A stretch of DNA of 64,000 bases from Pseudomonadota bacterium (lineage in GTDB: Bacteria > Pseudomonadota > Gammaproteobacteria > Burkholderiales > Burkholderiaceae_F): the NCBI GenBank assembly GCA_023443095.1, contig JAEZVV010000069.1, forward strand, positions 1 to 64,000. The letters are read 5' to 3'. Every line of letters starts with the position of its first letter. The stretch's first letter is position 1. Below, piece by piece: positions 51,238 through 59,239 of this stretch. The notes beneath the pieces were generated by a model. The model ran no database searches. It saw only the letters and a list, made by a program, of their open reading frames with translations, and was not told the DNA's origin. The translations under genes were made by a program, and so were the position numbers.

Positions 51238-51268
51238 GTGATAGGCGTCACCCGGTGACGGCCGTCAC
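51238..51268 (-). promoter_or_regulatory. tandem CRP-type boxes before the octaheme gene
   Basis: GTGA-N6-TCAC at 51238-51251 and again at 51255-51268, centres 17 bases apart, 100-130 bases before the octaheme start. Both match the core of CRP-family sites. Confidence 0.5.
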
Positions 51269-51285
51269 GGAACTTGGCTCCCAAC

Positions 51286-52377
51286 TCAGGCCGCGGCCGG
51301 CAGGGCGCGCTGGTACTGCGGCGGCACGGGAATGTCGATGCCGAGTTCGCGCGCCGCACGCCAGGCCCAGTGCGGATCGAAAAGGAAACGGCGGCCCAGC
51401 GCTACCAGATCGGCCTGGCCGGAGGCGAGCACGGCCTCGGCCTGCTGCGGCTCGGTGATCAGACCCACCGCCATCGTCGTCAGCCCGCTCGCCGCCCGCA
51501 CGGCCTGGGCCAGCGGCAGCTGGTAGCCGGGCGCGGGCGTGATTTTCTGCGCCGGCGACAAGCCGCCGCTCGACACATCGATCCAGTCGCAGCCCAGCGG
51601 CTTGAGGGCCTGGGCGAAAGCGATCGTGTCGTCCAGCTGCCAGCTCGCTTGGCTCTCGACCCAGTCGGTGGCCGAGACCCGCACCCCGACCGGACGGTCG
51701 CTCGGGAAACTTGCCCGCACTGCGTCGAACACCGCCAGCGGCAAGCGCATCCGGTTGGCCAGGCAGCCGCCGAACTCGTCCTCGCGCCGGTTGGAAAGCG
51801 GCGACAGGAACTGGTGCAGCAGATAGCCGTGGGCAGCATGCACCTCGACCGCGTCGAAGCCGATCCGCGCCGCCCGCCGTGCCGAGTCAGCAAAAGCCTC
51901 GATCACGGCCTCGATCTCGGTCGGCTCGAGCGCTCGCGGCTGTCGGTAGGAGTCCGAATACGCCAGCGCCGACGGCGCCACCGGCAACCAGCCGCCTGCC
52001 GCGGCGGGCACTGCCGGCCCGCCCACCCACGGCGCCGGCATCGACGCCTTGCGGCCAGCGTGGCCGAGCTGGAGCGCGAGCTTGATCGGCGAAACCGCGC
52101 GGATCATCTCGACCACCCGGCCAAGCGCTTCTTCGGTCTGGTCATTCCACAAGCCAAGGTCCTGCGGCGAGATCCGCCCCTCAGGGACCACGGCCGTGGC
52201 TTCGAGGCACAAGAGCCCGGCCCCCGACAGTGCGAGCGAACCGAGGTGAGCGTGATGCCAGGCAGTAGCGCAGCCCTCGCGTGCCGAGTACTGGCACATC
52301 GGCGAGATCACGATCCGGTTGGCGAGTTCAAGGCGACGCAGCGCCAGCGGCGAAAACAGGGTGCCCATGACGCTCAC
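51286..52377 (-). CDS. NADH:flavin oxidoreductase, old yellow enzyme family (YqjM/XenA type)
   Basis: A 363-residue FMN TIM barrel. Class markers are the redox-tuning Cys and Tyr in ISPMCQYSA, LQLGHAGRKAS, the substrate His pair in VHAAHGYLLHQFLSP, and the FMN phosphate loop ALGRRFLFDPHW. It reduces activated C=C bonds of enones or quinones with NAD(P)H. The ATG at 52377 overlaps the ribE stop (ATGA); an ATG three codons later is also possible. It is thus translationally coupled to riboflavin synthase. Confidence 0.94.
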   Translation of the reverse strand: MSVMGTLFSPLALRRLELANRIVISPMCQYSAREGCATAWHHAHLGSLALSGAGLLCLEATAVVPEGRISPQDLGLWNDQTEEALGRVVEMIRAVSPIKLALQLGHAGRKASMPAPWVGGPAVPAAAGGWLPVAPSALAYSDSYRQPRALEPTEIEAVIEAFADSARRAARIGFDAVEVHAAHGYLLHQFLSPLSNRREDEFGGCLANRMRLPLAVFDAVRASFPSDRPVGVRVSATDWVESQASWQLDDTIAFAQALKPLGCDWIDVSSGGLSPAQKITPAPGYQLPLAQAVRAASGLTTMAVGLITEPQQAEAVLASGQADLVALGRRFLFDPHWAWRAARELGIDIPVPPQYQRALPAAA

Positions 52378-52979
52378 TCGCCGCGCAGGGCCAGCATACG
52401 TTCGACGTAGCGGGCGATGGTGTCGATCTCGAGGTTGACGCGGCTGCCCGGCACCAGGTGCTTGAGCGTAGTCACCGCCACCGTGTGCGGAATCAGGTTG
52501 ATGGCCACGCTGGTGCCGTTGGCCTTGTCTTCGACGCTGTTGATCGTGAGCGAGACCCCGTTGACCGTGATCGAGCCCTTGTAAGCGAGGTAGCGGGCTA
52601 GCTCCTTGGGCGCCCGCACCACCAGCCGCCAGCTTTCGCCCACCGCCTCCATGACCTCGACTTCGCCGACACCGTCGACGTGGCCGCTCACCAGATGACC
52701 GTCGACCCGGTCGCCCAGGCGCATCGCCTTCTCGAGGTTGAGCTCGCCACTGCGGTCAAGGCCCGCGGTCTTGCTGAGCGACTCGGCCGAGACCTCGACC
52801 ACGAACGTGCTCTCGGTTTTGGCCACGACGGTCATGCAGGCGCCGTTCAAGGCGATCGAGTCGCCGATCTTCACTTCGGCCAGGCCGAGTTCGGGAGCGG
52901 CGATGGTCAGGCGCTGGCCCTGACCGAGGACTTCGTTTTTTTCGATGCGGCCGGTGGCCTGGACGATGCCGGTAAACAT
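52374..52979 (-). CDS. ribE: riboflavin synthase, alpha chain
   Basis: A 201-residue enzyme with two lumazine-binding repeats: MFTGIVQATGRIE with GDSIALNGACMTVV in the first, and GHVDGVGEV with YKGSITVNGVSLTI in the second. It dismutates dimethyl-ribityllumazine to riboflavin. It begins directly after the ribD stop. Confidence 0.97.
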   Translation of the reverse strand: MFTGIVQATGRIEKNEVLGQGQRLTIAAPELGLAEVKIGDSIALNGACMTVVAKTESTFVVEVSAESLSKTAGLDRSGELNLEKAMRLGDRVDGHLVSGHVDGVGEVEVMEAVGESWRLVVRAPKELARYLAYKGSITVNGVSLTINSVEDKANGTSVAINLIPHTVAVTTLKHLVPGSRVNLEIDTIARYVERMLALRGE

Positions 52980-54071
52980 TCAGTTCATCCTTGCAAGAAT
53001 GCGGACGTCAGCCCCGACCGGGGTGACGGAGCGGAAGCTGAGCTTTTGCGCATGCGCCAGTTCGGAGAGCGCTGGCAGGTGGACCATGCCGGTGGCTTCG
53101 CCGATCAGCATGGGAGCGAGGTAGACCAGCAACTCGTCGACCGCGCCGGCGCGGATCAAAGAGCCGTTCAACTTGAAGCCGGTCTCGCCCAGCACTTCGT
53201 TGATGTGGCGGCGCCCCAGTTCGCGCATCAGTTCAGCCAGATCGACCTTGCCGTGAGCGTCCGGCAGCACGACCACCTCGGCCCCCAGGGCTTCGAGCGC
53301 AGCGCGGCGTCCGGGGTCGGCGACTGCGCAGGCGACCAGCACCTGGCCGTCGTGGAACAGGCGGGCCGTCGTCGGCACGTCGAGGCGGGAATCGACCAGG
53401 ACCTTGAGCGGCTGGCGCGGCGCATCGACAAGACGCACGTTCAGCTGCGGGTCATCGGCCAGCACGGTGCCGATGCCGGTCAGCACCGCACCCGAGCGGG
53501 CACGCCAGGCGTGACCGTCGGCACGCGCGGCCTCCGACGTGATCCACTGGCTGACGCCGTTTTCCAGCGCGGTCTTGCCGTCAAGGCTGGCGGCGATCTT
53601 GATCCGCAGCCACGGCGTGCCACGCGTCATGCGGGCAAAAAAACCGATGTTCGATTCGCTCGCCTCGTCGGCGAGCAGGCCGCAGCGCACGTCGATGCCG
53701 GCCTCGCGCAGCAGACCCAGGCCGCGGCCGGCCACCAGCGGGTTGGGGTCTTCGACCGCGGCCACCACCTTGGCCAGGCGGGCCTCGATCAGCGCCGCCG
53801 CACACGGTGGCGTGCGGCCGAAATGCGAGCAGGGTTCGAGCGTGACGTAGGCCGTGGCCCCCCGCAGATCGTGGCCGCGGGCACGGGCGTCGAGCAGGGC
53901 TTCGATCTCGGCGTGGTTGGCCCCCGGCGCCTGGGTCCAGCCTTCGCCCAGAATGCAGCCGTCGCGGACGATCACGCAGCCGACAGCAGGGTTGGGATGC
54001 GCGTGCAGCCGGGCGCCCTCGGCGAGTTCAAGCGCACGGCGCATGAACCCATGATCTTGGTCGGAGTACAT
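52980..54071 (-). CDS. ribD: bifunctional riboflavin deaminase/reductase RibD
   Basis: A 363-residue enzyme. Deaminase domain with zinc motif NHAEIEALL and EPCSHFGRTPPC; reductase domain with RIKIAASLDGKTA, SGAVLTGIGTVLADDPQLNVR (in parts) and GETGFKLNGSLI. It carries out steps two and three of riboflavin synthesis. The start at 54071 is the family start. A terminator from the upstream hsp20 gene lies just before it. Confidence 0.96.
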   Translation of the reverse strand: MYSDQDHGFMRRALELAEGARLHAHPNPAVGCVIVRDGCILGEGWTQAPGANHAEIEALLDARARGHDLRGATAYVTLEPCSHFGRTPPCAAALIEARLAKVVAAVEDPNPLVAGRGLGLLREAGIDVRCGLLADEASESNIGFFARMTRGTPWLRIKIAASLDGKTALENGVSQWITSEAARADGHAWRARSGAVLTGIGTVLADDPQLNVRLVDAPRQPLKVLVDSRLDVPTTARLFHDGQVLVACAVADPGRRAALEALGAEVVVLPDAHGKVDLAELMRELGRRHINEVLGETGFKLNGSLIRAGAVDELLVYLAPMLIGEATGMVHLPALSELAHAQKLSFRSVTPVGADVRILARMN

Positions 54072-54107
54072 GCCCGCCGATTGTAAGGACGGCGACGCGG
54101 CTCGGCG

Positions 54108-54138
54108 AAAAAGAAAGGCCGCGGGTTTGCGCGGCCTT
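54108..54138 (-). terminator. hsp20 terminator
   Basis: Stem AAGGCCGC (54115-54122), 8-base loop, GCGGCCTT (54131-54138). On the minus strand it is followed by a T-rich tract (TTCTTTTT). It lies between hsp20 and ribD. Confidence 0.85.
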
Positions 54139-54190
54139 GTGGCGGCCGTGCGGGCCGGGACAGCGCCCGTCCGCACGGACCCGCCGGAAG

Positions 54191-54640
54191 TCATTGAATG
54201 GCGAGCCGCTTGCTCATCACCTGCGCCCGCTTGGGCAGGGTCAGCGTCAGGACGCCGTTTTCGAACTTCGCCTGGGCGCCCTCGTCGCTCACCTCGGCCG
54301 GCAGTTCGACGCTGCGTGCGTAACTGGCCGCGTAACGCTCGGAGTGGATCAGCTTCTCACCTTCTTTCTCTTCACGCTCGGACTTGGTTTCCGCCTTCAC
54401 CGAAACCCGGGCGCCTTCGATCGACACGTCGATGTCTTCCTTCTTGACGCCAGGGAGATCCATCGCAATTTCGAAGGCGGATCCCTTGTCGACGACATCC
54501 ATCCGGGCACGGGTGATCGACGCCATATTGGACGCCGGAAGCGGCCCTACCGGGGCCATCGGCCGCAAGGCGAGCATGTCGCTCAGCAACTCGTCGAACA
54601 CTGAATTGAAGGGGCCGCGAGTCAGAGTCAGACCAGTCAT
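54191..54640 (-). CDS. small heat shock protein, Hsp20/alpha-crystallin family
   Basis: A 149-residue chaperone. Alpha-crystallin domain from about residue 42: FEIAMDLPGVKKEDIDVSIEG, ERYAASYARSVELPAEV and the GVLTLTLPKR strand; a short C-terminal tail. It holds unfolding proteins. The ATG at 54640 follows a perfect GGAGG. A heat-shock-type promoter is upstream and a terminator downstream, so it is monocistronic. It is placed between nrdR and ribD, two genes that are usually adjacent. Confidence 0.95.
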   Translation of the reverse strand: MTGLTLTRGPFNSVFDELLSDMLALRPMAPVGPLPASNMASITRARMDVVDKGSAFEIAMDLPGVKKEDIDVSIEGARVSVKAETKSEREEKEGEKLIHSERYAASYARSVELPAEVSDEGAQAKFENGVLTLTLPKRAQVMSKRLAIQ

Positions 54641-54693
54641 AACAACCTCCATCAAATGAAACGACGGGACGCACCAAACTCCCGTTCGCATCC

Positions 54694-54722
54694 AATATGG
54701 ATCTGCGGCACAGCTTTTCAAG
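54694..54722 (-). promoter_or_regulatory. candidate sigma-32 promoter of hsp20
   Basis: On the minus strand: CTTGAAA (54716-54722), about 14 bases, TCCATATT (54694-54701), close to the heat-shock consensus CTTGAAA-N13-15-CCCCATNT. The leader to the ATG would be about 50 bases. Confidence 0.7.
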
Positions 54723-54777
54723 CGGGGGGCTCCCCTGCCTTGACCCGTCGCAAGAGCTGCCCGCGATGGGAGGCGCC

Positions 54778-55254
54778 TCAGGCGGGGCGGCGGCGCTTGC
54801 GTGGGGCGGGGCGGATTTCGCGCACGACTTCGGCGAACTCGTCGACGTCTTCGAAGCTCTTGTAGACCGAAGCAAAGCGGATGTAGGCGACCTTGTCGAG
54901 ACGCTTGAGTTCGCGCATCACCAGCTCGCCCAGCTTTTCGCTCTTGATCTCGCGCTGGGCCGAGGTCAGCAGCTTCTCCTCGATCCGCCCAACCGCCTCG
55001 TCGACCGCTTCGCGCGGCACCGGCCGCTTGCGCAGCGACAGCAACATCGAAGCGCGCAGCTTTTCGCGGTCGTATTCGGCCCGCCCGCCGCCGCGCTTGA
55101 CGATCGAAGGCATCGACAGCTCGACGCGTTCGTAGGTAGTGAAACGTTTGTCGCAGGCAAGGCAGCGACGGCGGCGACGGATCGTGGCGCCTTCGTCGGA
55201 GGCACGCGAGTCGATCACCTGGGTATCGGCGTTTTGGCAGAAGGGGCAGCGCAT
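54778..55254 (-). CDS. nrdR: transcriptional repressor NrdR
   Basis: A 158-residue protein: N-terminal zinc ribbon MRCPFCQNADTQVIDSR and RRRRCLACDKRFTTYER, then an ATP-cone domain (PSIVKRGGGRAEYDREKLRAS in parts). It senses dATP/ATP and represses ribonucleotide reductase genes. The C-terminal tail is basic. It belongs with glyA and ribD in the conserved gene row, although other genes now lie between them. Confidence 0.97.
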   Translation of the reverse strand: MRCPFCQNADTQVIDSRASDEGATIRRRRRCLACDKRFTTYERVELSMPSIVKRGGGRAEYDREKLRASMLLSLRKRPVPREAVDEAVGRIEEKLLTSAQREIKSEKLGELVMRELKRLDKVAYIRFASVYKSFEDVDEFAEVVREIRPAPRKRRRPA

Positions 55255-55465
55255 AGACGGGCGGAGTTTACGCGGGGAAGCCTGAATTGAGGGGGATTCC
55301 AGCCGACTCCGGCACCGCGCCACGGCCGGGCCGACATCGGCGGATACCCTGACACCCCACACCCTCCGGCCGCGGCGGCGCGGTCGCGGCTGACTTCCAT
55401 CAGCGCGCCGCAACGCGACAGGCGTTAATCTTCTGCGCCTTCCCGCATTCAAGGGCGCCTCTTCC

Positions 55466-56023
55466 GTGGCCAGCACTCTTCTTCTGTACTCCAGCGTTTA
55501 TGGCCTGTCGCGCCAGATCTGCGAACGGCTCCAGGCCCTCCTGCAGGAGCAGGGAAAAGACGCCCGGGTGGCTGCCATCGGCGACTCCGGGGTCGATCCG
55601 GCCGCATTCGATGCCATCGTGATCGGCGCCAGCATCAAACACGGCAAACACAACCCGGAAGTGCTGAGTTTCATCCGCCGCCACCGGGCATTGCTCGAAG
55701 CCAAGCCGAGCGCACTGTTTTCGGTCAATCTGGTGGCGCGCAAGCCGGGCAAGAACACTCCGCAAACCAACCCCTACCTCCGGCGCCTGGTGGCGCAATC
55801 ACCGTGGAAACCCAGGCTCCAGGGGGTGTTTGCGGGCGAACTCGATTATTCGCGCTACGGCCCGGTCGACAAACACATGATGCGGTTCGTGATGTGGGTG
55901 AACAAGGGGCCGACCGACTTCAACACCAAGGTCCAGTTCACCAACTGGCAGGAAGTCGAACGCTTCGCAGACCAGGTGGCCCAGCTCACCGCAGCCCCCA
56001 TCGCCGAACCGGAGCCCGCGTGA
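55466..56023 (+). CDS. hemG: HemG-like protoporphyrinogen oxidase (flavodoxin type), GTG start
   Basis: A 185-residue flavodoxin-fold protein: LLLYSSVYGLSRQICERL for FMN phosphate binding, AIVIGASIKHGKHNPEVLSF, and GVFAGELDYSRYGPVDKHMMRFVMW, as in HemG. HemG oxidises protoporphyrinogen IX and passes electrons to quinones. The GTG at 55466 starts exactly on the first beta strand. The next gene, a membrane cytochrome b, overlaps by 4 bases and may be the route of electrons into the membrane. Confidence 0.88.
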   Translation: MASTLLLYSSVYGLSRQICERLQALLQEQGKDARVAAIGDSGVDPAAFDAIVIGASIKHGKHNPEVLSFIRRHRALLEAKPSALFSVNLVARKPGKNTPQTNPYLRRLVAQSPWKPRLQGVFAGELDYSRYGPVDKHMMRFVMWVNKGPTDFNTKVQFTNWQEVERFADQVAQLTAAPIAEPEPA

Positions 56024-56535
56024 ACGCCTGGCTCGACCGCCTGAACAACTTGCTGCACGGCCTGCTCGCGCTCGTCGGTGTGGGTCTGCTCGCCAGCAGC
56101 CCCTGGCTCGCCCTGTTCGACGCCATTCCGCCCGAGGCCGGCTGGGTCGATCTGGCGCATGTGGCTCTCGGGCTGGCGAGCCTGCCGCTGGTGCTGCTCT
56201 ACGTGCTTGCCTGCAGCCACGACGGCCGCTGGCGGCTCTACTTCCCGTGGCTGGCGGGCGATTTCGGACCGCTGGGCCGCGACCTGGCCGGCCTTGCCCG
56301 CGGCGAGCGTCCGATGAGCGAAGGCGGCGGACTGTTCGCCGTGATCGAGGGCCTGCTGCTGCTTGCCCTGTTCGCCACCGCCCTGACCGGTGCCGCGTGG
56401 TTCCTGCTGCAGGGATCGGACGCTGTTTTCGCCTGGTGGCGCTACCACCACTTCGCCGCTCGCAGCTTCTCTGCCTTACTGCTGCTGCATATCATCGCGG
56501 TCGCGCTGCACTTGGTCGATCTGATCCGCAGCTAA
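56020..56535 (+). CDS. cytochrome b561-like membrane protein (GTG start)
   Basis: A 171-residue protein with four membrane helices (about residues 10-32, 42-65, 105-130 and 146-168) and His residues in helices suited to bind heme b (HVALGLASL, YHHFAARSF, LLLHIIAVALHLVDL). The GTG at 56020 overlaps the hemG stop (GTGA), so it is translationally coupled. It resembles the small b-type cytochromes that link soluble dehydrogenases to quinone. Its pairing with HemG suggests quinone reduction; this is inference. Confidence 0.78.
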   Translation: MNAWLDRLNNLLHGLLALVGVGLLASSPWLALFDAIPPEAGWVDLAHVALGLASLPLVLLYVLACSHDGRWRLYFPWLAGDFGPLGRDLAGLARGERPMSEGGGLFAVIEGLLLLALFATALTGAAWFLLQGSDAVFAWWRYHHFAARSFSALLLLHIIAVALHLVDLIRS

Positions 56536-56609
56536 ACTGCGGAGGCCGGCCCGGCAGGCGCCCGGGCCCTGCTGGCCCAGCATCCGGTCGGCCCCCTCTC
56601 CCAGGATTC

Positions 56610-57707
56610 ATGAATTACATCAGCGCGATGCGTGAGTTGCAGCGACTGCTGAAAACGGAATGGCAACATCTGAGCGCGGTCCAGCCCAGCGACCGTCGCT
56701 GGCAGATGCCGTTTGCCGCCGCACTCGCCTCCGGCCTGCCTTTGCTGGTGGGATCGGCCTTCGGTCATCTCGACTACGGCCTGGTTTCCTCGCTGGGCGG
56801 AATGGTCTTCCTCTATCTGGGAAACACACCACTCCATCACCGCATGGTGGTGCTAATGGCTGCCGCCTTCGCGCTGACAGCCTGTTATGCGCTGGGGCTG
56901 GCGAGCCAGTTTCTGCCCATGATGCGGATTCCGGCGCTGATCTTTGCCACCGTTCTGGTGAGCATGGCCTGTCGCTACTTCCAACTGGGGCCGCCCGGCA
57001 GCTTGTTCTTCGTGATGGCAGCCTCGATCGGCGCCTACACGCCGATCTCTCCCCCGGATCTGCTGCCGCAACGGGTCGGCTTGCTGTTCCTGGGTACGCT
57101 GCTGGCTTGCCTCGTCGCCTTCGGCTACAGCGTCTACTGCTTGCGGCAAAAGGCAGTCCCGCCAGCGCCGCCCTTGCCCAGACCAAGTTTTGATTTTGTG
57201 GTGTTCGATTCCTTGGTCATCGGCGCTTTCGTCGGCATTTCCCTAGGCCTGGCACAAGCGCTGCAGCTGGAACGCCCCTACTGGGTTCCGGTCAGTTGCC
57301 TAGCCGTGATCCAGGGCACCTCTTTGCGCGCGGTCTGGAACCGCAAAGTCCACCGCGTCCTGGGCACCGGCGTCGGCATGTTAGTGGCCTGGGCCCTGCT
57401 GCTCTTGCCGATGGACACGTGGAGCATGGCGCTCACCATGATGGCCCTAGCCTTCGTGATTGAAACGACAGTCGTGCGGCACTACGGCTTTGCCGTGGTT
57501 TTCATCACTCCGCTGACGATTCTGCTCGCCGAAGCGGCCAGCCTGGGTAGCACGCCGCCCGCTGTCGTGATCGAGGCGCGTTTCCTCGACACGCTCCTCG
57601 GTTGTCTGGCCGGGTTGATCGGCGGCGTCTGCCTGCACAGTCCGCGCTTCAGGGCGGTGTTAGGGCCGCCACTGCGGCGTCTGATTCCGCCGCGCCTGAT
57701 GAACTGA
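56610..57707 (+). CDS. FUSC family membrane protein
   Basis: A 365-residue membrane protein with two blocks of about five hydrophobic helices each. The second block has the FUSC motif ALQLERPYWVPVSCLAVIQGTSLRAVWNRKVHRVLGTGVG (in parts). FUSC proteins are related to aromatic acid or fusaric acid exporters; this form lacks the large cytosolic domain of full-length AaeB. An ATG six codons later is an alternative. The substrate is unknown. A bidirectional terminator follows. Confidence 0.85.
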   Translation: MNYISAMRELQRLLKTEWQHLSAVQPSDRRWQMPFAAALASGLPLLVGSAFGHLDYGLVSSLGGMVFLYLGNTPLHHRMVVLMAAAFALTACYALGLASQFLPMMRIPALIFATVLVSMACRYFQLGPPGSLFFVMAASIGAYTPISPPDLLPQRVGLLFLGTLLACLVAFGYSVYCLRQKAVPPAPPLPRPSFDFVVFDSLVIGAFVGISLGLAQALQLERPYWVPVSCLAVIQGTSLRAVWNRKVHRVLGTGVGMLVAWALLLLPMDTWSMALTMMALAFVIETTVVRHYGFAVVFITPLTILLAEAASLGSTPPAVVIEARFLDTLLGCLAGLIGGVCLHSPRFRAVLGPPLRRLIPPRLMN

Positions 57708-57752
57708 AATACCGCCCGCTACGGTTCGGACCTGGCACGGCCGGGACCATAA

Positions 57753-57788
57753 AAAAACGCCGGCGGCCTTCACACCACCGGCGTTTTT
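57753..57788. terminator. bidirectional terminator between FUSC and glyA genes
   Basis: AAAAACGCCGG (57753-57763) and CCGGCGTTTTT (57778-57788) form a stem with T-tracts on both strands, exactly between two convergent genes. Confidence 0.92.
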
Positions 57789-57804
57789 CTCAGACCGGAA
57801 CCGC

Positions 57805-59061
57805 TCAGCCGTAGACCGGGAACTTCTTGGTCAAGGCGGCCACTTCACGCTTGACGCGCTCGATCGTGGCGGCGTCTTCGGGGTTCTCGAGCACGTCGGC
57901 GATCAGGTTGGCGGTCAGGCGCGCTTCGGCCTCCTTGAAGCCGCGCGTGGTCATCGCCGGCGAACCGAGACGGATGCCGCTGGTGACGAAGGGCTTTTCG
58001 GGATCGTTCGGGATCGCGTTTTTGTTGACCGTGATATGGGCCTGGCCCAGCGCAGCTTCGGCCGCCTTGCCGGTGATCTTCTTGGCGCGCAGGTCGACCA
58101 ACATCACGTGGCTCTCGGTGCGGCCGCTGACGATGCGCAGGCCGCGCTTGCCCAGTTCGTCGGCCATCGCCGCGGCGTTTTTGACCACCTGCTCCTGGTA
58201 GGTCTTGAACTCGGGCGCGAGCGCTTCCTTGAAAGCCACTGCCTTGGCGGCGATTACGTGCATCAGCGGGCCGCCTTGCAGTCCGGGGAAGACGGCGGAG
58301 TTGATGGCCTTCTCGTACTGCGGCTTGCACAGGATCATGCCGCCGCGCGGACCGCGCAGAGTCTTGTGGGTGGTGGTGGTGACGATGTCGGCGTGCGGAA
58401 TCGGGCTGGGGTAGACGCCGGCGGCGATCAGGCCGGCGTAGTGCGCCATGTCGACCATGAAAACCGCGTTGATGTCCTTGGCCACCTTGGCGAAGCGGGC
58501 GAAATCGATCTTCAGCGAATACGCCGAGGCGCCGGCGATGATCAGCTTGGGCTTGTGCTGGTGCGCGAGGACTTCCATCGCGTCGTAGTCGATTTCTTCC
58601 TGCGCGTTCAGGCCGTAGCTCACCACCTTGAACCACTTGCCGCTGATGTTGAGCGGCATGCCGTGGGTGAGGTGGCCGCCTTCGGCCAGGCTCATGCCCA
58701 TGATCGTGTCGCCCGGGTTCAGCAGGGCGAGGAAGACCGCTTCGTTGGCCTGCGCACCGGCGTGCGGCTGGACGTTGACCGCGATGTCGACGGTCGGGAA
58801 ACCGAACAGCTGCTTGGCGCGTTCGATCGCCAGGGTCTCGGCCTGGTCGACGAACTCGCAGCCGCCGTAATACCGCTTGCCGGGGTAGCCCTCGGCGTAT
58901 TTGTTGGTGAGCTGGCTGCCCTGCGCCTGCATCACCGCCGGGCTGGTGTAGTTCTCGGAAGCGATCAGTTCGATGTGATCTTCCTGGCGCTGGTTTTCTT
59001 TCGTGATCGTCGCCCACAGCGCGGGGTCGGACATCTCGATGGTGGTGGAACGCTTGAACAT
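57805..59061 (-). CDS. glyA: serine hydroxymethyltransferase
   Basis: A 418-residue PLP enzyme that makes glycine and methylene-tetrahydrofolate from serine. Motifs: NYTSPAVMQAQGS, NKYAEGYPGKRYYGG, the PLP-Lys region TTTTHKTLRGPRGGMI, and the folate-site end SGIRLGSPAMTTRGF. The phosphate-contacting loop reads NVQPHAGAQAN, where E. coli has Ser-Gly-Ser-Gln. The ATG at 59061 is preceded by a weak GAGG site. Expression is probably controlled by the ZTP riboswitch upstream. Confidence 0.98.
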   Translation of the reverse strand: MFKRSTTIEMSDPALWATITKENQRQEDHIELIASENYTSPAVMQAQGSQLTNKYAEGYPGKRYYGGCEFVDQAETLAIERAKQLFGFPTVDIAVNVQPHAGAQANEAVFLALLNPGDTIMGMSLAEGGHLTHGMPLNISGKWFKVVSYGLNAQEEIDYDAMEVLAHQHKPKLIIAGASAYSLKIDFARFAKVAKDINAVFMVDMAHYAGLIAAGVYPSPIPHADIVTTTTHKTLRGPRGGMILCKPQYEKAINSAVFPGLQGGPLMHVIAAKAVAFKEALAPEFKTYQEQVVKNAAAMADELGKRGLRIVSGRTESHVMLVDLRAKKITGKAAEAALGQAHITVNKNAIPNDPEKPFVTSGIRLGSPAMTTRGFKEAEARLTANLIADVLENPEDAATIERVKREVAALTKKFPVYG

Positions 59062-59091
59062 GGTGGCCTCGTAGTGGCGGGGTCGAAGGCA

Positions 59092-59115
59092 CCGTCGCCA
59101 CCCGTGCGGCGACGG
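59092..59115 (-). promoter_or_regulatory. stem-loop after the ZTP aptamer (expression platform)
   Basis: CCGTCGCC (59092-59099), 8-base loop, GGCGACGG (59108-59115). It lies between the aptamer and the glyA ribosome site. There is no long T-tract on the minus strand, so control may act through a weak terminator or at the level of translation. Confidence 0.6.
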
Positions 59116-59119
59116 CTTT

Positions 59120-59222
59120 GCCAACAGCACCCAGGCGAGCGATGGCACCGGGCAACGCCGGCGCACTGGCATCCCCGCGCTCCCCGGGTGTGCTCACCCT
59201 GTTCGCCAGTCACGCGAGGACG
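59120..59222 (-). ncRNA. ZTP (pfl) riboswitch upstream of glyA
   Basis: Read on the minus strand the leader contains, in order, the conserved pfl-motif elements: CGCGTGACTGGCGAACA (59199-59215), a small hairpin, ACCCGGGGAGCGCG (59177-59190), a variable linker, and TCGCTCGCCTGGGTGC (59128-59143), which forms the pseudoknotted second half. This is the aptamer that senses ZTP/ZMP, the signal of 10-formyl-tetrahydrofolate shortage, and it is known upstream of glyA in betaproteobacteria. Binding would raise glyA expression. Confidence 0.9.
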
Positions 59223-59233
59223 TGGCAGTCGAA

Positions 59234-59239
59234 ATTATA
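59234..59239 (-). promoter_or_regulatory. -10 of the glyA promoter
   Basis: A perfect TATAAT on the minus strand, about 12 bases before the riboswitch begins. It overlaps the stop codon of the MgtC/DUF4010 gene. The -35 is weak. Confidence 0.65.
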
